NCBI GenBank assembly: GCA_041601945.1
Contig: JBFIHG010000003.1
Span: 37,430 to 101,429, forward strand
DNA from: JBFJKD01 sp041601945
Lineage (GTDB): Bacteria > Pseudomonadota > Gammaproteobacteria > Pseudomonadales > Porticoccaceae
Direction of reading: 5' to 3'
DNA length: 64,000 bases
The position numbers were made by a program, and so were the translations under genes. This document shows, piece by piece, positions 1 to 8,431 of the stretch; the stretch's first letter is position 1; every line of letters starts with the position of its first letter. Under the pieces are notes generated by a model. That model was not told the DNA's origin, did not search any database, and worked only from the letters and a program-made list of their open reading frames with translations.

Positions 1-1
1 C

Positions 2-202
2 GGCGAGTTTACGTCGGCCAGCAATGCCCAGTTTGACCAGTGGCTAAGGCTGCGGGCGCCCCACCAGGGTATCCGCGACATCGCGGCCATACAGCGTCTG
101 GCGCAGCTGGCGGGTCTGGAGCCACTGGAAGACAATCCCATGCCGGCAAATAATCGCCTGCTGGTGTGGCGCAAATCCGCCGAGCATCGGTCTAGCGTTT
201 AA
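2..202 (+). CDS. DUF938 family SAM-dependent methyltransferase, C-terminal end only
   Basis: This open frame enters from the left edge and ends at the TAA at 200-202, so only the last 66 residues are present. The visible part has the stretch FDQWLRLR, a GIRDI motif and the ending MPANNRLLVWRK, which I recognise as the carboxy terminus of DUF938 proteins (about 200 residues, class I SAM methyltransferase fold, substrate unknown). Its last codons overlap the 3' end of the convergent SYLF gene by 11 bases. The methyltransferase core itself is outside the window, so the call rests on the tail alone. Confidence 0.75.
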   Translation, partial: GEFTSASNAQFDQWLRLRAPHQGIRDIAAIQRLAQLAGLEPLEDNPMPANNRLLVWRKSAEHRSSV

Positions 203-725
203 TCGGGGTTATTTTTGCGCCCTCGAGGGTCAAATTAAACATCAGTCCTTCGTTGGAAAAAATAAACCCGACAATAGGTTGTTTAGCAGTTTCAGTGTCA
301 ATTTTGTCGCCCGCGCCCAGCGTTGCTATAGCCACACTGCCGTCGACGCCCGCCTGCCAGCCCTTGCTGTTGCGAAACGTGGCGAGGGCGGAATCGGTCA
401 TAAACAGGATAATCTGCGATTTGCGCTGCGCACCCACCTGTAATCCAAAGGAACCGGCGGCGATACTGTAATACCCCTGGGTGTATCCGTTAATCAGCAA
501 TGCGCCCTCGCCGTATTCCCCGCCAATCACGAAACCGGCCTTGTAAACCTTGGGAAATACCAGGATGCCTTTGGCGTTGGCGGCAAGCTTGGCACCGGCC
601 GGCGTGTGTGCGCGAAACTTGACCATAGCTTCCTGGACGTAGGCGTCAATTTCATCGCTGGCGGACATGGCCGGTGGTACAAACAAAAACAGCAGTACAA
701 CAATCAGAGTCTGGGTACGCATCAT
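192..725 (-). CDS. SYLF/Ysc84-domain secreted lipid-binding protein
   Basis: A 177-residue protein with an N-terminal signal peptide (hydrophobic residues 7-20, cleavage likely after AMS-A). The rest is a single SYLF (Ysc84) domain: AKGILVFPKVYKAGFVIGG, then GYYSIAAGSFGLQVGAQ and the end EGLMFNLTLEGAKI. In bacteria these are periplasmic or envelope proteins; the eukaryotic family binds phosphoinositides, but the bacterial role is unsettled. No lipobox cysteine is visible, so it is probably soluble in the periplasm. It converges on the DUF938 gene with 11 bases of 3' overlap and is separated from its upstream neighbour on the same strand by only about 50 bases. Confidence 0.85.
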   Translation of the reverse strand: MMRTQTLIVVLLFLFVPPAMSASDEIDAYVQEAMVKFRAHTPAGAKLAANAKGILVFPKVYKAGFVIGGEYGEGALLINGYTQGYYSIAAGSFGLQVGAQRKSQIILFMTDSALATFRNSKGWQAGVDGSVAIATLGAGDKIDTETAKQPIVGFIFSNEGLMFNLTLEGAKITPIKR

Positions 726-779
726 GCAACCTCCAAGGTTAGTGATGGTAACTATGAGCAGGCAGTCTAACAGAGTTTT

Positions 780-1862
780 TCAGGTGCTTTCGTCCGCCTT
801 GTGGTAGGGCAAAGCGGTGCGGGCGTGAGCGATATAGGCGCTAATGTCGGCTTGCTCGCGCAGCACAAAGCGCTCGATGGCGGTGCGAAATTCCGGGTGG
901 CGAATCCAGTGTAGCGACAGGGTCTCCACCGGTTCGAACCCGCGTAGAATTTTGTGTTCCCCCTGGGCGCCAGCGTCAAATTTTTGCAAGCCCTGGCGAA
1001 TCGCATACTCGATTCCCTGGTAGTAACAAAGCTCGAAATGCAGGCAATCGTATTCGCGGATGCAACCCCAGTAGCGGCCGTAGAGGGTGTTATCCCCGCT
1101 AAAAAACAGCGCGCAGGCTACCGGGCTGTCTGCGTCGTAGGCCACGGCCATGGCCACCTGAGGTGCGAAGGTGTTGCCAATCTGTGCAAAAAACTCCCGT
1201 GTCAGGTAGCCCCCGTTGCCGCTGCGTTTCATGTAGGTGCGCTGATAAAGGGCAAAGAAAAAATCCCATAACTCCGAACTTATGTGTTCCCCGGGCAGCA
1301 TCTCAATGCGCAATTTCTGGTCCGCCACCCGCTGTCGCTCGCGGCGCACCGTCTTGCGTTTGCGCGCGACAAAGCGCGACAGAAAATCATCGAAGTTGGT
1401 GTAGTCGCGATTCAACCAGTGGTATTGCACACCGCTGCGCTGCAACAGATCAGGATGGGCAAACGCTGCGGCGGTAGTCTGGTCGGGAAATAACAGGTGC
1501 CAGCCGCTGGCACCGGTTTCTTCTGCCAACGCCTTGCTGCGCTGCACCAGTTCTCCCGCCACGGATTCCAGGGTGAGGGCTCCCGTAACTCTGACCCTGG
1601 GACCGCTGGCTGGCGAAAACGGCACCGCCGTGACCAGCTTCGGATAATAGTCGAGACCGTTGCGGTGGTAGGCGTCCGCCCAGCTCCAGTCAAAAACATA
1701 CTCGCCCCAGGAGTGAGTTTTGAGGTACAGGGGCATAAATGCCTCGCCGCCAGCGGTTTTCACGGTAATGTGGCAGGGCTCCCAGCCGGTGCCGGGCCCC
1801 ACGCTGGCGCTGTCTTCGAGGGCCGTTAAAAAGGCGGGTTCAAGGAACGGATAGTTGTTCAC
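780..1862 (-). CDS. FemAB-like GNAT acyltransferase (COG3146, DUF482)
   Basis: A 360-residue protein of the COG3146 family, related to FemAB/peptidoglycan aminoacyltransferases and GNAT enzymes. Recognisable stretches are the aromatic-rich N-terminal half (EYVFDWSWADAYHRNGLDYYPKL), RKRKTVRRERQ in the middle and the C-terminal FDAGAQGEHKILRGFEP, a family hallmark. Members are cytosolic and thought to transfer an acyl or aminoacyl group, but the substrate is not known. It sits just downstream of phoR (21-base gap) in the same orientation and may be read through from that operon. Confidence 0.85.
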   Translation of the reverse strand: MNNYPFLEPAFLTALEDSASVGPGTGWEPCHITVKTAGGEAFMPLYLKTHSWGEYVFDWSWADAYHRNGLDYYPKLVTAVPFSPASGPRVRVTGALTLESVAGELVQRSKALAEETGASGWHLLFPDQTTAAAFAHPDLLQRSGVQYHWLNRDYTNFDDFLSRFVARKRKTVRRERQRVADQKLRIEMLPGEHISSELWDFFFALYQRTYMKRSGNGGYLTREFFAQIGNTFAPQVAMAVAYDADSPVACALFFSGDNTLYGRYWGCIREYDCLHFELCYYQGIEYAIRQGLQKFDAGAQGEHKILRGFEPVETLSLHWIRHPEFRTAIERFVLREQADISAYIAHARTALPYHKADEST

Positions 1863-1883
1863 AGCAAGGACATTAACAGGTGG

Positions 1884-3155
1884 TTACACGGATGCAAATC
1901 GGCACACAAAACGGCTGCCCTTGCCGAGGGTGCTGTGAATATCCAGGCTGGCCGAGTGGCGCAGTAATACATGTTTAACGATGGCCAGGCCGAGGCCAGT
2001 GCCTCCGGAGCGAGTGGCGCGACTGCTATCGGCGCGATAGAAGCGTTCCGTCAGACGCGGTAAATGTTTGGCATCGATACCAACACCATTGTCGCGCACC
2101 ACCAGCTGGACGCCAGCTTCGTCTCGACTTCCCTCAATAGTAATCTGACAACCCTGGGGATTATGTTTAACTGCGTTGTAAACCAGATTAGCCAACGCAC
2201 TGTGTAACTCCTCGGCGTTGCCGCACACTTGCAGGTCCGGTGGACAGGCAAGTTCGATATGGTGTCGACCGTTGCTGAGCGCCCGGGCGTTGGCAATTAT
2301 CGGTTGCAACAGGGTGGCCAGGGCAAGTGGCGTGCGCGTTGGCATTGTGGACGCGGACTCCAGTCGCGACAGTAGCAACAGGTCTTCTGCGAGCAGAGTC
2401 ATGCGACTATTTTGCTCCGCCATCTGCGCAAGCGGCGCTTGCCACTGCGCAGGAACGTCCGCGGCGCCGCGCAGGGTTTCAATATAACCGGTCAGCACGG
2501 TTAACGGTGTGCGCAGTTCGTGAGAAATATTGGCGACAAATTCTTTGCGCATCTGTTCGAGGTTACGTAGGCGGGTTATGTCCTGTACCACCAGAGCCAG
2601 CTCGTTATCGCCAAAAATATTTGCGGATAAAAGGAGTATGCGCTGACTGTCGTTGGGGGCGGGCAGTGTCAGGGGAGTATCGAATACGCCAGATTGAATA
2701 AAGGCGACAAATTTTGGGGTGCGAATGAGATTGATGACCGGCAGGTGGCGATCCTCTGTGCGCAGCCCAAGCAAACGGGTGGCGGCCGGGTTCCACCAAT
2801 CGAGACAGCGCTCCGCGTCGAGAATTATCAGACCCTCGTCGAGTGCGGTAGTCAGTTGCCGAATACGTTGGACGAGGGCGCGAAAACTGTGCTGGTGGCG
2901 TTCATTGCGTTGTTGTAGACGATATAGCTGATCCGAAATATCGCCCCACACGCCGGTCGCTTCGGGGGGCAATCCATGTCCACCACCGTCTAACCAGTGG
3001 TAGAGGCGATGAATGCGGCTCAGGGTCCACAGCATATACAGACCGCCGCCTACAATCAGTGTGGCGAGTAGATAACCGTTCAACCACCCGGCCAGCACCA
3101 GAAATACCGCTAGCGCGGCGATGCGCTGGAGTTCGGTGCGTAGCCCTTGATGCAA
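1884..3155 (-). CDS. phoR: PhoR phosphate-regulon sensor histidine kinase
   Basis: A 423-residue inner-membrane kinase that autophosphorylates and passes phosphate to PhoB under phosphate limitation. Residues 12-44 are hydrophobic and form the paired membrane segments typical of PhoR; a PAS domain spans about 100-195; the dimerisation box FVANISHELRTPL places the phospho-histidine at H212. The ATPase domain has an N box (NLVYNAVKHNP), DNGVGID and GTGLGLAIVKH. There is no large periplasmic sensor loop, as expected for PhoR, which senses through the Pst/PhoU complex. It starts 2 bases after phoB ends, so the two are one operon under the Pho box upstream of phoB. Confidence 0.96.
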   Translation of the reverse strand: MHQGLRTELQRIAALAVFLVLAGWLNGYLLATLIVGGGLYMLWTLSRIHRLYHWLDGGGHGLPPEATGVWGDISDQLYRLQQRNERHQHSFRALVQRIRQLTTALDEGLIILDAERCLDWWNPAATRLLGLRTEDRHLPVINLIRTPKFVAFIQSGVFDTPLTLPAPNDSQRILLLSANIFGDNELALVVQDITRLRNLEQMRKEFVANISHELRTPLTVLTGYIETLRGAADVPAQWQAPLAQMAEQNSRMTLLAEDLLLLSRLESASTMPTRTPLALATLLQPIIANARALSNGRHHIELACPPDLQVCGNAEELHSALANLVYNAVKHNPQGCQITIEGSRDEAGVQLVVRDNGVGIDAKHLPRLTERFYRADSSRATRSGGTGLGLAIVKHVLLRHSASLDIHSTLGKGSRFVCRFASV

Positions 3156-3157
3156 TG

Positions 3158-3859
3158 TTAGCCCTCGACAAGTTGCTCGGAAAAGCGGTATCCCGCGCCC
3201 CGGACAGTTTGAACAAGTTGGTCGTGACCAGCAATCGCCAGCGCTTTTCGCAAGCGCCGGATATGCACGTCCACGGTGCGCTCGTCCATATACACATTGC
3301 CGCCCCAGACGTGATCGAGAATCTGGGCGCGGGAGTAAACCCGGTTCTGGTGGTTGAGAAAAAACCCCAACAGGCGAAACTCCGTGGGCCCCATGGCCAC
3401 TGTCTGTTGATCGATCGTCACGTGATGGGCAATCGGGTCATAGCAAAGCCCGCGAATCTGAAGGGGTTTTTCTGCCTCCCCAGTCTCGCGGCGGCGTAGC
3501 ACCGAGCGAATACGGGCGATCAGTTCACGGGGGGAGAAGGGCTTGGTGACGTAGTCGTCCGCACCAGCTTCCAGACCCTGGATAAGGTTATCTTCCTGTG
3601 CCTTTGCGGTCAGCATGATCACCGGGGTGTTGGCGGTCAGCTCGTCGCGCCGCAGGCGTCGCAGCAATTCCAGGCCGCTGGTGTGAGGCATCATCCAGTC
3701 GAGTAACACCAGATCGGGTTTATGGTCGATGATTATAGCGTGTCCATCGCGGGCATTGTCGGCCTGTACGGCACTAAAGCCGGCCATTTCCAGAGCCACT
3801 TTCACCATATCTCGAATCGCGGACTCGTCATCGATGATTAAAATTGTTGCTTCAGCCAT
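3158..3859 (-). CDS. phoB: PhoB phosphate response regulator
   Basis: A 233-residue OmpR/PhoB-type regulator. The receiver domain has acidic residues D10-D11, the phospho-acceptor D54 in LVLLDWMMP and the conserved lysine in MLTAKAQ. The C-terminal winged helix carries the recognition region RTVDVHIRRLRKAL and ends with VRGAGYRF, the family signature. Phosphorylated PhoB binds Pho boxes (CTGTCAT repeats). Its own upstream region contains such repeats with 11-base spacing at 3892-3920, pointing to positive autoregulation. It is followed closely by phoR. Confidence 0.97.
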   Translation of the reverse strand: MAEATILIIDDESAIRDMVKVALEMAGFSAVQADNARDGHAIIIDHKPDLVLLDWMMPHTSGLELLRRLRRDELTANTPVIMLTAKAQEDNLIQGLEAGADDYVTKPFSPRELIARIRSVLRRRETGEAEKPLQIRGLCYDPIAHHVTIDQQTVAMGPTEFRLLGFFLNHQNRVYSRAQILDHVWGGNVYMDERTVDVHIRRLRKALAIAGHDQLVQTVRGAGYRFSEQLVEG

Positions 3860-3877
3860 CGCAGCTTTCCAGAAGGA

Positions 3878-3920
3878 TTTGTAGCCATTAAATGACAGTG
3901 GTAAGACGGAAGTATGACAG
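3878..3920 (-). promoter_or_regulatory. Pho box and -10 element upstream of phoB
   Basis: Read on the minus strand the region shows CTGTCAT, four bases, CCGTCTT, four bases, CTGTCAT (3920 to 3892). That is three PhoB half-sites at exact 11-base spacing, two of them perfect. Eight bases further toward phoB lies TACAAA (3883-3878), a plausible -10; no -35 is needed at PhoB-activated promoters because the box replaces it. The position about 33 bases before the box-proximal phoB start codon fits an autoregulated phoBR operon. Confidence 0.85.
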
Positions 3921-3943
3921 ACCAGGTGCCGCCCGACGCGCCC

Positions 3944-4813
3944 TCAGTCCGGCCAATGATAATCGAGAAGAATGGCTGAAAAAATAACCATCCCTACCTT
4001 GTTGTTGTGTAAAAAAGCGCGAAAACAGGCGTCTGGTTCCCGGTGGCGAGCGATGGCGAGCTGGTATAAAAAAAGACCGCCCGCGATCGCCAGTCCGGCA
4101 AAGTACCAGGCACCGCGGGCGAAATTCTGGCCGCTAATCACCAGCGCGAACAGGGTCAGCCCCTGCAGCACGGCAATCATGGTCAGATCCTGCTCGGCAA
4201 ACAGAATAGCGGTGGACTTAACCCCAATTTTTAGATCGTCGCTACGATCAACCATGGCGTAGAAGGTGTCAAAGGCGATAGTCCACAATACAACCCCCGC
4301 GTACAGCGGCCAAACTTCGCGGGGTACGCTGCCAGTTTGTGCTGCGAAGGCCATGGGTATTCCCCAGGCCCAGGCCGCTCCCAGCACCAGTTGTGGCAGG
4401 TGGGTGTGACGCTTGGCGAACGGATAAACGGCGGCAATGGCTACAGCGCCCAAAGAGAGCATGACGGTGAGGCGATTGGTCAGTAATACCAGCGAGAACG
4501 CTGCCACGCAGAGGATGGTGAATAGAGCCAGTGCTTCCCCAGGACGAATCCGCCCGTTTGCCAACGGGCGCTCGCGAGTACGGGCCACATGCAAATCGAT
4601 GTTGCGGTCAGCATAGTCGTTAATTACGCAGCCCGCCGCCCGCATCAGGCCCACCCCAAGGACAAAAATAATCAGAATGGGAATATCCGGTAAGCCACCG
4701 GCGGCAAACCACAGCGCCCACAACGTGGGCCACAATAACAGTAGCGTGCCGATGGGTCGGTCTACCCGCATCAGATGTAAATAGTCTGCCGTTCTGCGCG
4801 ATACGGGAAGCAT
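3944..4813 (-). CDS. ubiA: UbiA 4-hydroxybenzoate polyprenyltransferase
   Basis: A 289-residue inner-membrane enzyme with about eight to nine transmembrane helices. It joins 4-hydroxybenzoate to the polyprenyl diphosphate tail, the second step of ubiquinone synthesis. The two aspartate-rich motifs that hold the Mg-diphosphate are present: NDYADRNID at 65-73 and DRSDD at 189-193. Length is normal. The gene follows ubiC by 15 bases on the same strand, so its substrate supplier (chorismate lyase) is made from the same transcript. It ends about 24 bases from the Pho box region of phoB. Confidence 0.96.
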   Translation of the reverse strand: MLPVSRRTADYLHLMRVDRPIGTLLLLWPTLWALWFAAGGLPDIPILIIFVLGVGLMRAAGCVINDYADRNIDLHVARTRERPLANGRIRPGEALALFTILCVAAFSLVLLTNRLTVMLSLGAVAIAAVYPFAKRHTHLPQLVLGAAWAWGIPMAFAAQTGSVPREVWPLYAGVVLWTIAFDTFYAMVDRSDDLKIGVKSTAILFAEQDLTMIAVLQGLTLFALVISGQNFARGAWYFAGLAIAGGLFLYQLAIARHREPDACFRAFLHNNKVGMVIFSAILLDYHWPD

Positions 4814-4828
4814 GCCAGGCGCTCAGAT

Positions 4829-5404
4829 TTATTCGAGAGGGCTATTGTAGGGGGTAAAGGTCGGCAAGAAAAATTCGCTGATCAATAAGGGTTTGTGGTC
4901 CACAAAAAATACCGAACGTCGGCCCCATAGCGCGTCTCGCCCCTCGCTAAATTCTTTGGGCAGGACCGCGCTGGCGGGGGACTGGCAGGTTATTTCCAGT
5001 TCGCCACGTCGCAACCCCGGTTCGCGAAACAGGTAGTCCCCGAGGGGTCGGTCGTCAAACTTGCGCAGCAGCCGCAGTCGTCCGGTAAGGCTGGACAGGG
5101 GCAGCACACTGCGGGCGAACACCCAGGGTTGATCGCAGCCGTAGAGAATCACTTGGCGAATTAACGCCAGATGGCCGCGAGGCATAGCCAGCACGCGCGT
5201 TTCCGAAAACTGAGGTCGCGCAATTTGCTGGTGTAATACCCGCACGCGAAAGCACCCGTTGCTGGCAGCGATCAGGCGCTGAGTCAGCGAGCCCCGATCC
5301 AGTAGCCAGGGGCGTAGCGCGGTCGGTAGCGTCGGCGAGCCGTGGCAGCGGGCGTTGCGCCACACCGGTTGGCGAGGTAAGGGTTGGTGCGACATTGGGG
5401 ACAT
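4829..5404 (-). CDS. ubiC: UbiC chorismate lyase
   Basis: About 191 residues from the chosen start. The enzyme splits chorismate into 4-hydroxybenzoate and pyruvate, the entry step to ubiquinone. Family features seen: the N-terminal PVWRNARC region, LRPWLLDRGSLTQRL, VFARSVLP, and the C-terminal ELWGRRSVF-type sequence (here DALWGRRSVFFVDHKPLLISEFFLPTF), which contains the conserved arginine and late glutamate of the active site. Starts at 5446, 5404 and 5395 are all possible because none has a strong SD; homologues begin close to PxWR, so 5404 or 5395 is favoured. It is followed directly by ubiA. Confidence 0.93.
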   Translation of the reverse strand: MSPMSHQPLPRQPVWRNARCHGSPTLPTALRPWLLDRGSLTQRLIAASNGCFRVRVLHQQIARPQFSETRVLAMPRGHLALIRQVILYGCDQPWVFARSVLPLSSLTGRLRLLRKFDDRPLGDYLFREPGLRRGELEITCQSPASAVLPKEFSEGRDALWGRRSVFFVDHKPLLISEFFLPTFTPYNSPLE

Positions 5405-5500
5405 CAGTGCAGGTTCTGTTCCGAGTTCAACCTGTGGGCGCGCCATTATAGCCGCACCCGTGTGGACAACATTAATTTAACCGCGGCGCGACAACGCGCT

Positions 5501-6556
5501 TCACCAGGAATAGGACAGGCTCAGGGATCCGTATTGGTGATGATGGGGCTGTTTCTCAAATTCCCGGGTGCGCACCACATAGGCGTAGGAGGCTTTCCAG
5601 TGGCCGGTAAGGAAGCTGATGCCAGCCGAGATATCTGCAACCACCGGTTCCTTGTCCACGCTGTGGCTATCGCGAAAGGTATTGCCGTCGAGGAATATAT
5701 CGCGCACCACCAGCCGTGTGTCCAGCGCCACAAATCCGTGCAAACCGAAAATCGGAAAATTACCCCGGCGTCGACGAGGGTCACCGCGTCCAGGTGCGCT
5801 GTTGTCGCCACCGGGGCGCACGGCCGAGGTCCCGAAATCGTCGGGCAGGTAGCCGACGCGGTACTCTCCGCCAAAGTTAGCATAGGTGGCCACATTGCCC
5901 AGGTTGACGCCACCATGGGCGATAAAATCTTGCTCCACCGTGCTCAGTTTCCCGCTGCCAAACAGCCCCTGGGGGAGCAACACATTTTTAAATAGCCGCC
6001 GTTTATGCTCGTACACAAATTGCAGCGTGGGTTCGTTTTTTAGCTGGTTGTCCCAGCCCTGAAATTTATCAAAGGCGCGTATTTTGTGGATTAAATCCTG
6101 GGTCTGCTCGCCCTGCGCTTCCGGGCCGACCATACCGATATTGACCTCGACAGTGTCGAGCTGGCTGTCACTGCGAGTGTGGTAGGCAAAACCCACGTAT
6201 AGATAGCCCGCATAGGGGCGCTCGTCCTCCAGCAGCTCTGCAGCGTCGATAGTGGACGGGGTGTACATCAGTTGCCCCACACTAATGACCAAATTGCGAG
6301 CCAGACCCTTGTTACTGTCGTGAAAAAAATGCAGTTTATCGTTAACCTCCCGGACCCAGTTAGGCAGGCGCGGGTCGGTCTCGTAGGAGGTGATGTCGGG
6401 GGATACCCAGGATAGTCGAATGCCGTTGGTGTAGTTCTGATCGGTCTCGCTAAACAGATCGTTCTCGAAATAAGCGTTCACTGTCCAGGGCTCGTCCCCC
6501 GCGTTGGCGGCGCTGGCTACAAGCAGGAGTATTGGCAGCAATGATAACCGGTTCAT
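5501..6556 (-). CDS. LpxR-family lipid A 3'-O-deacylase (DUF2219)
   Basis: A 351-residue predicted outer-membrane beta-barrel with a signal peptide (cut after SAANA). It begins with the LpxR signature WTVNAYFENDLFSETDQNYTNG, which holds the Asn-Asp pair of the active site, and ends with the alternating YGSLSLSYSW terminating in an aromatic residue as outer-membrane barrels do. LpxR removes the 3'-acyloxyacyl chain of lipid A in Salmonella; related DUF2219 proteins are widespread with untested activity. The gene stands alone between ubiC and the divergent YbjQ genes. Function is family inference; the barrel and motif are directly visible. Confidence 0.85.
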   Translation of the reverse strand: MNRLSLLPILLLVASAANAGDEPWTVNAYFENDLFSETDQNYTNGIRLSWVSPDITSYETDPRLPNWVREVNDKLHFFHDSNKGLARNLVISVGQLMYTPSTIDAAELLEDERPYAGYLYVGFAYHTRSDSQLDTVEVNIGMVGPEAQGEQTQDLIHKIRAFDKFQGWDNQLKNEPTLQFVYEHKRRLFKNVLLPQGLFGSGKLSTVEQDFIAHGGVNLGNVATYANFGGEYRVGYLPDDFGTSAVRPGGDNSAPGRGDPRRRRGNFPIFGLHGFVALDTRLVVRDIFLDGNTFRDSHSVDKEPVVADISAGISFLTGHWKASYAYVVRTREFEKQPHHHQYGSLSLSYSW

Positions 6557-6715
6557 GGTGCATCCAGGGCAAGGGCGTTAAATTATGACGCGGCTGTTTG
6601 CGGTACGGGACAGGGGCCGCGCAGGCGCGTTGCATTGCAACAAAAAAATCAACACTATGCCAGTGTCACGTGAGCCAGCGACCGTAATTGACAATAATAC
6701 TTAAGGAGAGCGTGA

Positions 6716-7030
6716 ATGATCATTAGCAACCTGGAAACATTACCCGGTAAAACCATTGTGCGTCATCTGGGTATGGTGCAGGGTAATACGGTGCGCGCAA
6801 AACATGTCGGCAAGGATTTGATGGCGGGTATTAAAAATGTGTTTGGCGGCGAGTTGCACGGCTACACCGAACTATTGACCGAATCCCGCGAGGAGGCTAC
6901 GGACCGCATGGTGGAGCAAGCCGAGTCCATGGGCGCAAACGCAGTTCTCAACGTGCGTTTTTCGACTTCTTCAGTGGCGGCGGGAGCCGCCGAACTGTTT
7001 GTGTATGGCACCGCTGTAGTGGTCGAGTAA
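6716..7030 (+). CDS. YbjQ-family protein
   Basis: A 104-residue member of the YbjQ (UPF0145, heavy-metal-binding-domain-like) family. Visible motifs are LPGKTIVRHLGMVQGNTVRAKHVGKD and REEATDRMVEQAESMGANAVLNVRFSTS, ending ELFVYGTAVVVE. YbjQ proteins form pentamers structurally and have no proven function. A good SD (AAGGAGAG) lies 6 bases before the ATG. It is followed after six bases by a second, membrane-anchored member of the family and then by an M48 protease, forming a likely three-gene operon. Confidence 0.88.
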   Translation: MIISNLETLPGKTIVRHLGMVQGNTVRAKHVGKDLMAGIKNVFGGELHGYTELLTESREEATDRMVEQAESMGANAVLNVRFSTSSVAAGAAELFVYGTAVVVE

Positions 7031-7036
7031 GCAACC

Positions 7037-7489
7037 ATGGAACTGATTATTTTTCTGGTGCTGTTGACTCTTGGTTACGCCGTGGGGCGCTGGCAGGAAG
7101 CGCGGCATTTTGTATCTATCCTGCGCCGAGAAAAAGAATTAGCTGGGGTGCTGGCATTTAGTACACGGCATCCACCGGCCGATTTACCGTCTGTTGAAAC
7201 CCGCCTGGTGTGCGGAAGTGTAGTGATCTCAGTGGATTACTTTAAACAATTCTCTGCAGCGCTACGGGGTCTGCTGGGTGGGCGTATCAACGCCTATGAA
7301 TCGTTACTGGAGCGCGCCCGTCGCGAAGCACTATTGCGTATGAAAAGCGACGCCGCAGAGCGTGGTGCGAGCGCCGTATTCAACGTCAAGCTGGAAACGG
7401 CCTCGATTACCAAAGGTGCGCGCAACCAGATTGGCTGTGTTGAGGTGCTGGCCTATGGCACGGCGCTAATAGCAACCAAAACTGGCTGA
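7037..7489 (+). CDS. Membrane-anchored YbjQ-family protein
   Basis: A 150-residue second YbjQ-type protein. Unlike its upstream neighbour it starts with one transmembrane helix (residues 2-14, LIIFLVLLTLGYAVG), followed by a charged linker and the YbjQ domain: ALRGLLGGRINAYESLLERARREALLRMKSDAAERGASAVFNVKLET and the end LAYGTALI. The domain therefore faces the cytosol or periplasm while tethered to the inner membrane. It overlaps the start of the M48 peptidase gene by one base, so translational coupling is likely. Confidence 0.85.
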   Translation: MELIIFLVLLTLGYAVGRWQEARHFVSILRREKELAGVLAFSTRHPPADLPSVETRLVCGSVVISVDYFKQFSAALRGLLGGRINAYESLLERARREALLRMKSDAAERGASAVFNVKLETASITKGARNQIGCVEVLAYGTALIATKTG

Positions 7490-8322
7490 TGGAATATCAA
7501 AATCGCGAGCCGCCGGAAGGCATCAATGTCAGTGCGACACACCCGCTAGTGGATTTTTTGTGGATGCTGGCTACGGTTGCCGCCGTCGTTGCCGTATTGG
7601 TGTTTGCCTTGTCTCTGCTGGCGCAAAAGCTGCTGCCACTGGTACCGTTTTCGGTAGAGCGAACCATTGCTGAGCGTGTTGCAACCCCGCTGTGGGAGAG
7701 TCAGGCGGTTGCGCCAAAACACACGCAAATCGAAACCTATTTACAGACCCTTGCCGATCAATTGGTCAGCGCGCAACCGCTGCCAGAGGGCATCAGTATT
7801 GAAGTGCATTACGCCGATAATGACAGGGTTAACGCGTTTGCCACGCTCGGTGGCCATATTGTGATTTGCCGGGGGCTGCTGGAAAAGCTTCCGAATGAAA
7901 ATGCGCTGGCCATGGTGATGGGACACGAAATTGGCCATGTACGTTTCCGCCATCCGCTGTTGGCCGCTGGCCGAGGATTGGTGGTGAGTCTCGCCCTGGC
8001 TACATTGGCGGGCGCATCCGAGGCGACCCTGACCAATATTGCCCTCAACCTGGGGGGCGGCATCGCGCTGCGCAAATATGGGCGCGACCAGGAACGTGCT
8101 GCGGACGCGGTCGCACTGCGCGGGGTAGTTAACCTGTATGGCCACACCGCCGGAAGTACCAGTTTATTCCAGGTGCTGGCAGCGGAGCAGAGCCGCATTG
8201 AGTCGCCGGAGTTCCTAAACACTCACCCGCTGACCACAGAGCGCATCACCGCGATGGAAAAAATGGCCCGTAGCGAGGGCTGGTCACAACATGGCGAGAG
8301 CACGGTTCTGCCAACTTTCTAG
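7489..8322 (+). CDS. M48-family membrane zinc metallopeptidase
   Basis: A 277-residue zinc protease. One transmembrane helix at about 25-47 anchors it in the inner membrane. The HEIGH zinc motif is at 146-150 and the third ligand is E202 in QERAADAVAL, so the catalytic site looks complete. HPLTTERI near the end is the usual C-terminal M48 motif (HPxxxxRI). The family includes HtpX and BepA/LoiP, which degrade damaged membrane or outer-membrane proteins. The one-base overlap with the YbjQ gene suggests that the YbjQ proteins serve it as partners or substrates, which is inference. Confidence 0.9.
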   Translation: MEYQNREPPEGINVSATHPLVDFLWMLATVAAVVAVLVFALSLLAQKLLPLVPFSVERTIAERVATPLWESQAVAPKHTQIETYLQTLADQLVSAQPLPEGISIEVHYADNDRVNAFATLGGHIVICRGLLEKLPNENALAMVMGHEIGHVRFRHPLLAAGRGLVVSLALATLAGASEATLTNIALNLGGGIALRKYGRDQERAADAVALRGVVNLYGHTAGSTSLFQVLAAEQSRIESPEFLNTHPLTTERITAMEKMARSEGWSQHGESTVLPTF

Positions 8323-8431
8323 AACGAGCGCTACAAAATACCGCTAGCGTGGCAACTGCGGCGACTATTGGCATATACTCAAACACATCCGTTATCTCTT
8401 ATACCCACATTATCCTGAACGGGAGAAAAAC

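Noticed and set aside
6690..6696. TTGACA-like hexamer just before the first YbjQ gene as a -35 element
   Set aside because: A -10 at the right distance would fall at or beyond the ribosome binding site and start codon, so it cannot serve this gene.
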